A stretch of 64,000 nucleotides of DNA from positions 12,400,001 to 12,464,000 of the forward strand of contig JAKSXM010000132.1 of NCBI GenBank assembly GCA_022575985.1, given 5' to 3'. The notes under the pieces are model-generated. The model was not told the DNA's origin, searched no databases, and worked only from the letters and a program-made list of their open reading frames with translations. This document shows positions 22,930 through 34,229 of this stretch, one piece after another. A program made the position numbers and the translations under genes. Numbering within the stretch: the first letter of the stretch is position 1; every line of letters starts with the position of its first letter. Origin of the DNA: Anagrus nilaparvatae (taxonomy: Eukaryota > Arthropoda > Insecta > Hymenoptera > Mymaridae).

Positions 22930-24015
22930 TCTAATATGCTATACGTTTATCGTATCTATATTAATGCCACCATGATTATCGTGGCTTTGATTGTATGCTT
23001 CTTCTAAGAAAGTGTCACCCCCTGCCTCGAACCAGTGCATATATTCTACGTCAATCATGCTTTCCTATAATTGAGAACTTTGGTTAACATCCTGCTGTTG
23101 CTCTAATACTGGTGATATCACATAGCACCTAGTATCCGATGATATAGATTGATTTTTATCTATTGTAGTGTGTGAATTTTTGTTATCCGACGTGTCCTAA
23201 CCATTTAATAAACTTAAAATTTCTTCGCGCGCTGTTCTTTCACCATTTTTAACTCTTAGGTTGGCATTTGTTAGCTGCTCCATTTCCACATCATCAAAAT
23301 CAGGTGAACTAAGAGGTAGTAAAAGTTAAATTACTACAATTTTATAAATTTTGTTTAGTTTAATTTTTTGTTTGATGACGTATTTCTTTTTTTTTGTTAT
23401 CAAATAAATTTTTGTCAATTAAATAATTTATTCTAAAAATCAAAATTTGTCTTAGCATTACTCTGTAACTGATGCATATTTAATTAAAAATTTATAAATT
23501 TATTAGCGTATACACCGATTAGTTAAAAATTCCACAATTTCGCTTAAAATGGATTTATAATAGTTCTAGGTATGCGATATATAATTTTTATGTAATATAT
23601 ACTTACGCATATTAGTTGTTTCATTATCTAGAAACATTGGATCTAATTGTTACAGTTCCTAAGTGTTTAAGTTGGCAGCTATAAATATTTTATTATTAAA
23701 TAAATTTCATAAAAATTTAGTATACCTAACTTAGGGTACGATGTTAGATCAGAAAAATCAAGGCATGAAACTTCCTCTGAATTATTTTCAGGTGTTGGTT
23801 GTAAATTTTTTTATTTCAATCGAATCCGTTTCTTCTTCTACATAGGGTAGACAAATATTTTTTTAGTTTTTAAAATATCGTAAAATTAAATAAATCAATT
23901 TTTAAAATAACTGAGAGAACGAGTTCAATTAATATTTTACAAACTATGGTGATTATTTAAAGCTTCCTGTATTAGATTTTCATGATTTTCAGATAACTCA
24001 TCTAAAATTTAAAAA
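22930..24015 (-). pseudogene. decayed multi-exon coding block of unknown family, block 3 of copy 1
   Basis: The longest member. Going 5' to 3' on the minus strand, exon-like pieces lie near 24005-23955 (DELSENHENLIQEALNNHHS after an AG), 23845-23735 (ending NNSEEVSCLDFSDLTSYPK before a GT), 23690-23610 (ending LDPMFLDNETTNMR before GTAAGT), and 23325-22935 (DFDDVEMEQLTNANLRVKNG, then a tail containing DVEYMHWFEAGGDTFLEE). Splice-like borders suggest a spliced host-type gene or a transposon-captured gene. Stops and a frameshift show decay. Function unknown. Confidence 0.45.
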
Positions 24016-24578
24016 TATGAATTTTAATAGAAAAATAATCTTCAATTATAGAAAATCAGAAAATTTTAGTGAATAAATAGATCATGCACATATAAAAGTT
24101 TTTTTATTTTTGGCGTGGGAGAATATTAAAAGCTTAAAAGTTATTAATTGATATGTGTTAGTATTAAAGCTTAAAAATATGTTTAAATAAGTGGCTTTTT
24201 TATGTTTAATTAGTTATAAATTCTTTTTATTTTAAATTTAAGAAAAAATTATTTTAGGTATATGTGTGCACTATTATAGGCCTGTTATAGGATTTTTTAA
24301 AATAATTAAATAATTTAAAAAAAAAACAGAATTACATTAATTTTTATGCGTTTACTTTTTTAAAATACATGGTTAACGTGTATAGTGGTTTTTGAAATAC
24401 CGTACATCTGTGAATGTTTTTGAATGTTTGCGTTTGTGTGTGAGTACATTTTGGTATTTTCAGTACACCGGTATTAAAAATACAAAACTGGTCACTAGTA
24501 ATCGCTAAAGGTCAATGCATGGATTTATATATAATAATATGTAAGCTTTTTGTATAAGGAATGAGTATATTCGATATT

Positions 24579-26069
24579 GTAATAGACCAGATTACTGGTC
24601 TTACGTTTTATTTTATTCTTGTTTTAAGAAGGTTGCCCAGGCCTTCTTAGGCTGTTAATCAACTTGTGTTTCAGAAAAGTTACTCAAAATGGAGTATTGA
24701 ATTTACTTTCTTAAAAATAAAAATAAAAATGTGTTACTTATGTAATGAACCAGATTCTGGTCTTAAGTTTATTTTATTCTTGTTTTGAGAAGGTTGTCCA
24801 GGCCTTCTCGGGCTGTTAATTAGCTTGTATTTCAGAAAAGTACTCAACAATTGACTATTGAATTTACTTACCCTTTTCTTTATTTGAATTGGATGTCCAA
24901 AATAAAATTGAATGAATAAAATTTATTAACTGGATTTCAAAAAAAAATTATTATGCTTTAAATATTTTTTTTTAAATTGAATTTATTTAACTAAAAAGAG
25001 AACTTTTAAGATTTACAAAATTTTTGTTAAGATGAGGAAGATTAGTTTTAACTTTTCTAAAATAATTAATTTTAAATAAAATTAAGTTCAAAGTTTTCTT
25101 TTCTTTCTTTTTTTCTTCATGATTAACGCGAGTAACGTTCTGAGCCGGTTCAGAAGTACTTCGAGAAGGCCTTTCCTAGGCGAAAACACGAGTATTTAAG
25201 CATCCAAAAAATAAATAAGAGGGTGCCACTTCATGCTTTATTTTGGATCGGGTTATATTTTCTAATCTATTTTTATAAAAAATTTGAAAACAATAGGTGC
25301 CACTTCGTACTTTATTTTTCTTATCAATGACATTTACGTGAGAAATTAAATTTGACAAGTCACTAAATAAATATTTTTGTTTTTGAACCCATTGTTTTGA
25401 TTTCACCTTGAACTTAATTTTCTTTGTTTTTCACAAATAAATTACTTTTAAACCCTTTTTCTTTTGGTTTTAAGCTAATCATGAGTTTTTCAAAAGTAAT
25501 TTATTCATTAAAATGAAACTTAAGACTAATTATACGAAAACTTGATTTTTCATAAAAATTTCCTTATGAAAAATCTCTTTCCGAACTAATTGAAAAGTTA
25601 AAAAAAAACTTAACGCTATGGTTAAAATTTAGTTACAAAATTTCATGCCTTTTCAAAATTTAATTTTTTTTTAACATTCAAATATTAAAATTTGCTATAA
25701 ACCAAATTCTGAATTTAGGCTTAACTTGATCCTATCAAGGCTAAATGTTCCTCCCTTGAGTTTTCTTTGTCATTTATATTAAAAATTAAATTTTCCAATG
25801 ACAAAAAAAAACTCATAAGTGAAAATTTAAACCTTGTCTAACTCTTTCTAGTTACTTAATATTACCCAAAATGAAATCGATTTTCTCGCAAATGAAAATT
25901 TAGGTTCTATTTCGCAAGCTAGAAAAATATTTTCCGTTGTGCTTATAAATTTCATCAGTGAAAGAAAAGATTTGGAAATATTTTGAATTTAAATACCTTA
26001 AAAAAATTTACAGGGCACTGAGCTTTGCGCTACACGGGAAAATATTTCCGGACGGCCGATGACGTTACA
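24579..26069 (-). mobile_element. LTR of gypsy-type element, copy 1 (C)
   Basis: Best-defined LTR in the unit. The minus-strand start is TGTAACGTCATCGGCC at 26069. The end is ATTACA, either at 24741 or, after a duplicated 162-bp tail, at 24579; both ends carry a palindrome (ACCAGAATCTGGT-like). TGTAA and TTACA are matching inverted termini. It contains a TATA-like CTTAAATACTCG near 25190 and the poly(A) module, with an AGAAGGCCTGGGCAACCTTCT-type hairpin followed by AATAAA, near 24615 and again near 24790. The same start occurs at 47670 and 61194. No PPT or PBS adjoins it clearly, so it may be a solo or nested LTR. Confidence 0.65.
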
Positions 26070-26219
26070 CTTATTTTTTTTTATTGTTGTTGTTTTTGGT
26101 GAATTAAAATCTCAAGATGAAAAATAAAGAATGTATTTTGGTTTTATCAAAAAAATGCAATAATTCAAAAAATGTTTTATAGCTTATGAATTTATTATAA
26201 CGAAATTAAAAAAAATTAT

Positions 26220-27200
26220 ACATTAAAGTTAAGTCGAGGAAGTTATTAAGTATAAAAGTAAATTTAATATATTATATTTTTTGTAATTAAAAAAAATTAA
26301 GTTCAAGTTTTTTTTTTAATGCATTTAAACGTTGCTTACCAGTTTGATGGAACTTCAAGAAGACCTTTCCTAGGCGAAAACACGAGTATTTAAGCACCCG
26401 AAAAATTTGATATGCCCCGGGGGCCACTTCGTGTTTCATCAAAGATTAGACGTTGTTTTTATTATCAATTTATAACGAAATTACAAAACAAGGGATCCAC
26501 TTCGTGTTTCATGGAAATCAGATGTTGTTTTTCTTATCAATTTTAATGAAATTTACGTGATAATTTTTGTGTTTCATTAAATTGACAAGTCACTAAATAA
26601 ATATTTTTTTTGTTATTGAACCTAGTGTTTCGATTTTACCTTGAATTTAATTTTTCTTGTTTTCCACAAATAAATTACTTTTAAACCCTTTTTCTTTTGG
26701 TTTTAAGCTAATCATGAGTTTTTTCTAAGTAATTTATTCATAAAACTTATTATGCTAATTGTAGAATTTACTTTGCAAAAAATTTTTTTTTTTTGTGAAG
26801 CAAACTTAATCTTTCTTTGCCTTAAATCTATTTTTTCCTTAGATCCTTTAATCATCATGGAGCATATTTCAACATTTTCATGCTTGGAAATAATGTTCAA
26901 AAATGGATTAAAAATAGGAAAATTTATGCTTAGTTATATAGTTAAAAACTAATAATTTCATCCCTCAAGCCCTTATTCTAATATCTTCAATTTTTTAAAA
27001 GTAGAATTAAAAATAGAGCTCGAAAGTGAAATTCTTGTCCTGGCTAAAGTCTTTCAGTTATCCGGTGAATCTTAAAATTAAATCATTTTTCTCGCAATTG
27101 AAAATTTTAGTTTTCCCATTGGATAGTTGAAAATCTTTTTCCATGGCATCCCTGAGATTTTCCAACTATTTCCCGGGTAAAATAATTTGAAATTGGAATT
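26220..27200 (-). mobile_element. truncated LTR, copy 1 (D)
   Basis: Repeats the middle of LTR C: the plus-strand text AAGACCTTTCCTAGGCGAAA then CACGAGTATTTAAGC near 26380-26400 matches 25170-25200, and the flank on the U3 side near 27060-27130 matches 25880-25935. Its poly(A) end has been replaced by the start of LTR C, so the two are nested or fused. Open frames here at 26712-26952 are AT-rich shadows. Confidence 0.55.
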
Positions 27201-27209
27201 CATCTACAA

Positions 27210-28180
27210 AATTTTAAGTTTGTTTAAAATTGAAACAAATTTATAAATATTTTTAAAGAACTTTAACCAAACTCAAAGTTAAAACCTTAGCGCGAGTACT
27301 GCGTGTATGTGTTTTGAGCTCAAAAACAGAAGCCCTTACCAGCTTAAACCTGGGTATTTATGAAAATTGATATGAATAGTCTAGTTCCCTCTCTCCAAAA
27401 TCTCCCACGCGCTGAACCCGATATGTTTTTCTTCTTTGAAAAGAGGGACCAAACATAGCTCCCCCTCAAATTGTCGCTCTCCGCTGGGTTGAAAACCTTT
27501 TCCTTTTCTCTAAGAATTTTGTATGTATCCTTAAAGTGTCAAATCATACGTTTTTCACGTATAATTATTATTAATTAAACTAAGTTTTATTTTTAGGAGG
27601 GTTGTCCAAGTCCTTCTGGGCCTCTGGCTATATTATTCGCAAAACTGTTCTAGATTTTGAAAACCTTTAAACTTCTAGAATTATAAATATATGTAAATCG
27701 TTGGATTACTTAATTTCAGAATTTTCAAGTTGATCAAAATGATTAACTGTAATTTGTTTTAAACTTGAACTAAGTTCTTTATTCAAAATAAACAAAATAA
27801 AATTGTTTAAATGAGGAAATTACACTTCAAAATTTTAATAAAATTAGTTAATAAAAACTTAATAAAAATTTAATTAACAATTTAAAATTTAGATTTTTAA
27901 AATCAAGAGAAACTGAATTCAAAATTTTAACACAAAAACCCGTGCACTGGCTTGAGGTAATTTGAAAGAGAGCGCCTTTAGGGCGAGCGTGAGTATTTAT
28001 ACACTTGAAGTTTGATAAGAATAATCCTCCTACTCTAATTTCCCACCCGCGGCACCCACGTCATGAAATAGATCACCTCACGTCGCAGTTGTATATTTTG
28101 ACTGATTAATCTATAATTTATGGATTTTTAGAACAAAGGTTTTCTGTGAATATTTTAATTCTACACGGAGAATAACCCGT
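27210..28180 (-). mobile_element. LTR-like sequence downstream of the envelope remnant, copy 1 (E)
   Basis: Immediately 3' of the envelope remnant on the minus strand. Contains a TATA box reading TGTATAAATACTCACG at about 28015-28030, followed by a CGCCCTAAAGGCG hairpin, and the poly(A) module with CCTCCTAAAAATAAAA near 27590-27640. A further TATA-side module (CATAAATACCC) lies near 27350. It probably includes the 3' LTR of the envelope-bearing element fused to another LTR. Confidence 0.55.
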
Positions 28181-28187
28181 GGTTGAA

Positions 28188-29040
28188 TCAATGTTTCAAT
28201 GTGCGCGTTCCTCTTGTCTCGATGATCATCAATTTAGGATGGCTTGATTTTACGAATACGTGGCCACAATGATTCTCATAACTTTTAACTGTGAGAGCAA
28301 AGGTCATTTCTTTACTCTCCACAGAGTACATAGTCTGGACTTCTGGCATAGTCTTATTAGTGATCTTTGCTGCTTTGCCTTCATATAATAAGCTATATTT
28401 ATCAGTATTACACCTGTCCTGAGGAAGAGGGCTCCAGAAAGTATTTCCGCCTTCCATGTCTAAACATTTCGAGTCTTTGACCTTGCATTTTGTTCCTGAT
28501 ACTAAATGTAGTTGATCGTTGTTGAGATTTACGTATGCCCAATATTAGGTCAAAGTAATCTTCACGTATCCTTGGACTAAAACGTCAGTCCAACTACCAT
28601 AATGATCTGCGTACGGTGTTGAATAGCAGGATCCGTCGACAACTCTTCCTGCAAAATCCTGACTATAGGTTTTGCGTTGCATTGACTTTTACTCCCGAGA
28701 TGGCGTGAGTTCCCAGTAATCTGATTATTCCGGTCACGTGTAACTGTTGACATGCGTCTCTTTCTATCTCGTTGATGAAATTTCGTATTGAGTTTTCTAC
28801 AGGTATCATGTGACTAAACATTCCACACTTGCGAACTTCTCTGTATATTTCTATCTTACATTGCATGACCGGAATCTGGGCAAAATCTACCATTTGTAAG
28901 ACTTGAATTTCTAAATCTTCGGTGGTAGCTTTGGGCGTTGGTATGTCGCACGGACCTACTTCCAGTAAGGAGATGGTCGTCATGTTGAGAACTTGAGAAC
29001 CGCAGTCGTAGCCTATTATTTGAAAGCTTGGATGGAAGAA
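28188..29040 (-). pseudogene. envelope glycoprotein remnant, truncated at 5' end, copy 1
   Basis: Minus-strand remnant of the N-terminal half of a retroviral-type envelope glycoprotein, with short visible motifs TTISLLEVGPCDIP and many cysteines. The pattern resembles the chuvirus-like glycoproteins carried by some arthropod LTR retrotransposons (from memory; not searched). The duplication junction at 29040 removes the start codon and signal peptide, which survive in copy 2. A frameshift or stop near 28665 and an in-frame stop near 28546 break the frame, and the C-terminal half with its membrane segment is missing. It cannot make a complete glycoprotein. GC content is higher than in the surrounding DNA. 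Confidence 0.7.
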
Positions 29041-29362
29041 ACTTATAAATAAGAAATTTGGATTCAGTGAGTCAAAATATGTATAATAAAATCAGGGACT
29101 TATCAAAATTTTGAATCACTTTAGCTACAGGATATTTAACATTTATATTTTTGTCCAATTTTGCAACAAATAATAGACCACGAATTTTGTAAAATAGACC
29201 CCGGATTCGTGTATAGCGGGTCAAAAAACATAAAAAACACCCATTTTTTTTTCCATGGAGCTCTTATGGCATTAAATAGCATGGCTGGCGACAGGACTTA
29301 TATAAAATATTAAACTTATATAGTAAAGAAAATTAGTATATCTACAGCTCGCGTCCAGAAAA

Positions 29363-29445
29363 GTAAAGAATGGCCCAAATCGCACGTAAATGACCTTTCG
29401 AGACGAAGCCGAGGATGGTTAACTGCGATTTGGGGCATTCTTTAT
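29363..29445. repeat. hairpin repeat, copy 2
   Basis: Counterpart of the 14333 hairpin at +15030, with the same sequence. Confidence 0.6.
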
Positions 29446-29905
29446 TTATGGGCAAGGGCCGTAGAAAATTTTTCTGCGTCAATGGTGAGAAAACGCGCAG
29501 CTTCCGGGAAATACGTGCTTTTAGTCCGCCGACCAGAAATAATTATTTAAGTTGAAAAGTTTAAATTTATTTTACTCTTCCAGTGATATATTTTTGTCAA
29601 AATGTCTCTAATTTTACCCTTGTGGAAAGTTTTTTCTAGTACAAAGCACGGTAACTTGAAGTTTTGCAAAAATTGACATAAAAAATTTGGTTTTTTACCT
29701 CGTTTTTTACCGAAAAATTTTATGCCGCATGAAAAATTCCATGTTCAGTGGTAAATTATCGTTTGAAACAGTATAAAAAATAAGCAAAATCCATGCTGGT
29801 TAGGTTTTAATATTTTAATGTTTTTAATATTTAAAATTTTTTTTAATATTTCCAGAAATATTTGCCTTTAGATTTAAATTTTACCAAAGTTGACCTTCTC
29901 TAAGG

Positions 29906-30105
29906 CTAAAGAATAGCTCAAATTACATAAATTACTTTTTGAGGCAAAACCGAGTATGGCAAACTGAGATTTGGGTCATTTTGTATTTATGGAGAAGGGC
30001 TGTATAAAATTTTTCTGCGTCAATGGCGAGAAAACACGTTTTTTTCGGCCACACAACGGTTGGGAAATACGTGCTTTCTGACTGCTGACTAGAAAAAGAA
30101 ATTTC
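29906..30105. repeat. second member of the hairpin repeat family, copy 2
   Basis: Counterpart of 14876-15075 at +15030. Confidence 0.55.
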
Positions 30106-30391
30106 CGCTTGCGGTAAGTGGAAAAGTTTTTCAGTGTAGCCTGTTGGATTGGCCAGACTTCGTGCTCGTTATCATACTATCATGCTGAAATTTTACGCCC
30201 TTGATGCATAATATATTTAATATACCGTTTAAAAACAAATCTATATTCAATTCAAATTCTTTGCCATTTTTGCAGATATTTTTTTAAGTCCGTTTTTAAA
30301 AAATTCGTTTTTTAATTTAGTAAAGAATTGAAATACGATGACAATTCTTACAGGAACAAAATTAAAATTTTTTTTATCTGATTACTAACAA

Positions 30392-30631
30392 TACACGCAA
30401 AGAAAAGAATAGTAAAATTAACCTATACAAATGTAGTAAAAACAAATTAATATAGATTGGTAAATATAACCAAAAAATTAGTAAATTCTACTAAAAAAAT
30501 TGAGGTTTTAGTTTATAAACAAATTTTATTAGTGAATTTTACTAATAATTTATAGTGACTTTTAACCAAACTGACTTTAGTAAACAACATCGTAATTTTA
30601 GTTATATTTACTAATTTTTTGTATGCGTGTA
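30392..30631. mobile_element. 240-bp MITE, copy 2
   Basis: Counterpart of the 15362-15601 MITE inside the second duplication unit, with the same inverted TACACGCA ends. Confidence 0.65.
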
Positions 30632-31029
30632 GCAAATATAACAGTGTTTTTTAAGTCAATGTATCTTATCGTGACTATGTAAAAAGATAGTTATCATACA
30701 AATATTAAGATTTAGCTCTTTTTAAAATCTTATTTTTATACTTGCATATTTAAAAAAAAATTATTTTATTTCTGAGAAATGCCTAGAAAGATAGAAAATA
30801 AGGAGAATTTTATAAATGAATGATTTTTACTCGCCAATTGAATAAATTTCCTTGATAGATGCTTAAGTGCGATAAATAAAAATGGAAAATTGGAAAAATA
30901 AAAATAAAAACAGATTTTGGTTTCTCATAGTGAACTATACAGTACTAAGACCTAATTTTTTTTTCAAACATTTTTTTATAAAAAAATCTCTAACTAGTTT
31001 TTTTAGTTATTAATTTGCATGTAATTGTA

Positions 31030-31820
31030 TTGTTACATCTCAATTATTTCTATTATGCCATATTTATCTTTATGAAAGTAATAATATCTAGAAATATGAT
31101 TTTTATCGATATCTCGAATCTGAAAATTAATTTTTTGAAAATTTTTGTCTCAACATTTTTGTCATCAAAAAATACAAAAAAAAATCAAATTTTTTATTTT
31201 TGCACGCAGAACCTAATTTTTTTCTATGAAAGTATTAATTTTAGAAACATCGTTTTCACGTAATTTCTTGAATCTGATACTTAATTTTTTAAACATTATT
31301 TCAAAAAATTGTTTACATACAAATAAAATATTTACAATTAAAAAATTTACAACAAATAAAAAATAAGAGCATTATTTTTTTTCTACAAAAGTTCTAATAT
31401 CTAGAAATATCATTTTTATTTGATATCTCAAACCTGCGATACTTAATTTTTTGAAAATTGTCTTCAAAAAATACAAAATCTACCATTTGCTTTTTCTTTT
31501 CGAATGTAATAGCCTATTATTTTATATGAAAGTACTAGTTTCAAAAATATATTTTTTACTCGATTTTTTGGATCTGATTTCTATTATTTGAAAATTTTTT
31601 TCACTACATTTTTTGCATTAAAAAATAAAAAATGCACCATAATTTCTTTTCTTTTTGGGAGTAGTACCTAATTTATATACATAATATCTAATTTTTTTTT
31701 ATGCAAGTACTGGTTTTAGAAATATTGGCTTTACTCAATTTCTCGGATCTGATACTTAATTTTTTGAAAATTTTTTATACAAAAATATGTTTACATTCAC
31801 CTTGGTTAAAAAAAAATTCT
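31030..31820. repeat. degenerate tandem repeat of about 150 bp, copy 2
   Basis: Counterpart of 16000-16790 at +15030; same five units. Confidence 0.6.
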
Positions 31821-31872
31821 TTTTAATAACTAAGTCCTTTTGCTTTTTGTTTTTTTTCTTTGAAAAAGAACC

Positions 31873-32004
31873 ATGGCAACGATGACAGAAGTTAAAATTA
31901 GCCCTGTAAGGAGAATTCCTGTAACTGAAGGTCCGGAATTTAAATCTGCCAATGAGAGAACGATAAAAATTTCCTTAGAGCGGGGAAGGCTCGAATGCAA
32001 TTAG
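31873..32004 (+). other. small 43-codon open frame of unknown nature, copy 2
   Basis: Duplicate at +15030 of the 16843 frame. Status equally uncertain. Confidence 0.25.
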
Positions 32005-32239
32005 CTGTTTGCATTCCATGAAATTTAGGATACTAATTTAAAAAAATTTCGTTTTACTATTGAAAATAAATTACATATAAAACAAAATTATTTACATACA
32101 ATCCAAAGGCAAAAAAAAATAAATTCTGTAAAAATTCTAAATTCTAATAATTACGTTCTATATTCTTGCTGGGATACGGTCGAAATTAATTAAATAAATC
32201 AAAATCTTTGAAAAATAATTTAAAATTCTTAATTTCTAG

Positions 32240-32655
32240 TTCCAGAAGAGCCATATCTGTTCATTGAATCTAAAACAACAAGAGTAATGGAACCTAATGA
32301 ACCTGAAAAATGGAGTACAAACATTGTTAGATCTCATGATGTCGAGGAAATTGGATTATATAAAACTTGGGAACTTAAGAAAGGTAATATTTATCATAAA
32401 TTAATTTTTAACTCTGATTAATACTTCAATTGTAACTTATTTTTAATTATTTCAATAGGATACAAAGAAGAAATAATTGATCCTGATTTGGCGCTGACTC
32501 ATTATTATCGAAATTGCGAGGCTGAAGATTTGGCATGTTACTTAAAAGAAACAGAAATCGATCGTATTGGACATAAATTTGTCAGCAAATTGAAAGTTGA
32601 AGTAAGAAAAATTTGTAATATTGTTTTTAAATCAAATGAATGCCCATTTACATGA
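32240..32655 (+). pseudogene. orphan GT92 exons 4-5 in duplication copy 2
   Basis: Exons 32240-32383 and 32459-32601 (reading on to the stop at 32653-32655) equal GT92 exons 4 and 5 at +15030, with splice sites intact. Exons 1-3 with the membrane anchor and catalytic core are absent from this unit. It can contribute to a protein only if a transcript from the first gene skips into it, which would duplicate the C-terminal half or serve as an alternative 3' end. Undamaged frames fit a recent event. I call it a partial gene copy. Confidence 0.85.
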
Positions 32656-33855
32656 CACTTTACTTTACCTAAAAAAAGAAATAATTTAATTAGAAAAACT
32701 TTTTATAAAATTTAAGATCTGAAAGTTAAAATTAACGAGTCTAGTAAATAAATTTTGAAATAAATATATATTAGAATAAATAATTCATATAAAAATCTTT
32801 ACTACTGAAGACTGAAGATTCTTGTAATAAAGTAGAATATTTTAATTGTATTTTAGTTGTGCTTATTTTTCGTTAAAAAATGACAAGAATAACAGAATTT
32901 CCTATTTCTTAGTTTTATGATTCTCATTTGCAGTAAATTTATAAAACTTTTTTGTGATAACTAAAAAAATTTGCCTTCGATAAGAAGTCTGTACCATTTA
33001 TATTAAATATTTTAATTCTTACTATATTACGTGTGTTATCCATCATTTTAGATACATTTGTGCAGATTATTCATGTAAAAGAGCAATTTATCTGGAAATA
33101 AATAAATTCTTATTTTCAGATACAATTTGTTTCATTAATAAGTTTTTGGTAGCTGCACTATGTATAATATAGATAAATCAGTTAACATTAATTCACGTAA
33201 TATAGTAAGGAATATAGTATATTCCACCAAAATTGATTCATAATAAGGGTACTCTACTGTCAAAGTAAAGAAACTCAATTATAATATTTTTTTATAAAAA
33301 TAATTAAATAAATAATTTCATTTGATGATAGTTTTATCACAAAATAAACAGGGTTACATTTTTTTTTTTTTTAAATCTGTTATGTGTTAATTATGAATAG
33401 TTAAAAAAAATTTTTTTCTTTACTAATAAGCAATAATGACTAAATTTCCATTTTGATTATGGTGTATTACTTTTTTTAGCATTGTTTAAGAAATAATTGC
33501 TTACAGTAACCAAAAACAGTAACTTTACAGTAACGTTTTGCCTCCTAATATATGAATAGTTTAAGTGTTAGTGCATTAGCGGATGTTAATAAATGGGATG
33601 AAATTTTGAAATCTTTCTTTTTTTTGGAATAAATCGACTATTTTTATAATTTAATCTTGTATTATATTTAGTTTTTATTTAACAATATTTTTAGAATATA
33701 CTTTTTTTTGGACTGTATTAATTAGGTATTGCTAGGTTACCCGCTAGAATCTTACTGACTTCTAAGTTACAAAAAGGTTTGTGCGAGATTATATTTTTAT
33801 TATTAAAAAACATATAGTTTTATCAGGTGTAAGTGACTAAACATCGGGTATAATC
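32656..33855. other. AT-rich sequence downstream of orphan exons, copy 2
   Basis: Counterpart of 17626-18825; nothing recognised. Confidence 0.4.
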
Positions 33856-34130
33856 CTTCCTAACTTTGACTATCATTCTGCTGTTGTTCTTATGCTGCTG
33901 ATATCACAAAGCACCTAGTATCCGAAGATATAGATCGATTTTCATCTAATGTAGTGTGTTAATTATCGTTACCCAATGTGTCCTAATCATTTAATAAGCT
34001 TAAAAGATCTTCACGTGCTGTTCTTTCACCATTTTCAACTCTTAGGCAGGTGTTTGTTATATGCTCCACTTCCATATCATCAAAATCAAGTGGGGTAAGA
34101 GATAGTAAAAGTTAAATTGCTACAATTTAA
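33856..34130 (-). pseudogene. decayed unknown coding block 1, copy 2
   Basis: Counterpart of 18826-19100 at +15030. Confidence 0.5.
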
Positions 34131-34229
34131 AAAATCTTTTTCTAATACTATATTTTCTAATATGCTATACGTTTATCGTCATTGTCACTTACTCCTTGAC
34201 AGGGTTTTTACAAAAAGAAAAATGTTAAG

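Larger units (their letters stand above)
14011..29040. repeat. 15,030-bp direct tandem duplication, copy 1
   Basis: From 14011 the sequence recurs at +15030 to the end of the unit. Open frames at matching offsets are identical, and blocks compared line by line showed no difference apart from 14021 (T) against 29051 (A) at the junction. At 29041 the unit restarts with ACTTATAAAT, which is also the sequence after copy 2 (44071) and at the left edge (14011), so the breakpoint sits in short homology of 14 of 15 matching bases. It holds GT92 exons 4-5, small MITEs, LTR-like modules and an envelope remnant. It is either a recent segmental duplication or an assembly duplication. Confidence 0.93.

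Noticed and set aside
25176..26952. Open frames at 25176-25406, 26712-26900 and 26752-26952, and their copies at +15030
   Set aside because: They lie within LTR-like DNA, have AT-driven composition and show no domain.
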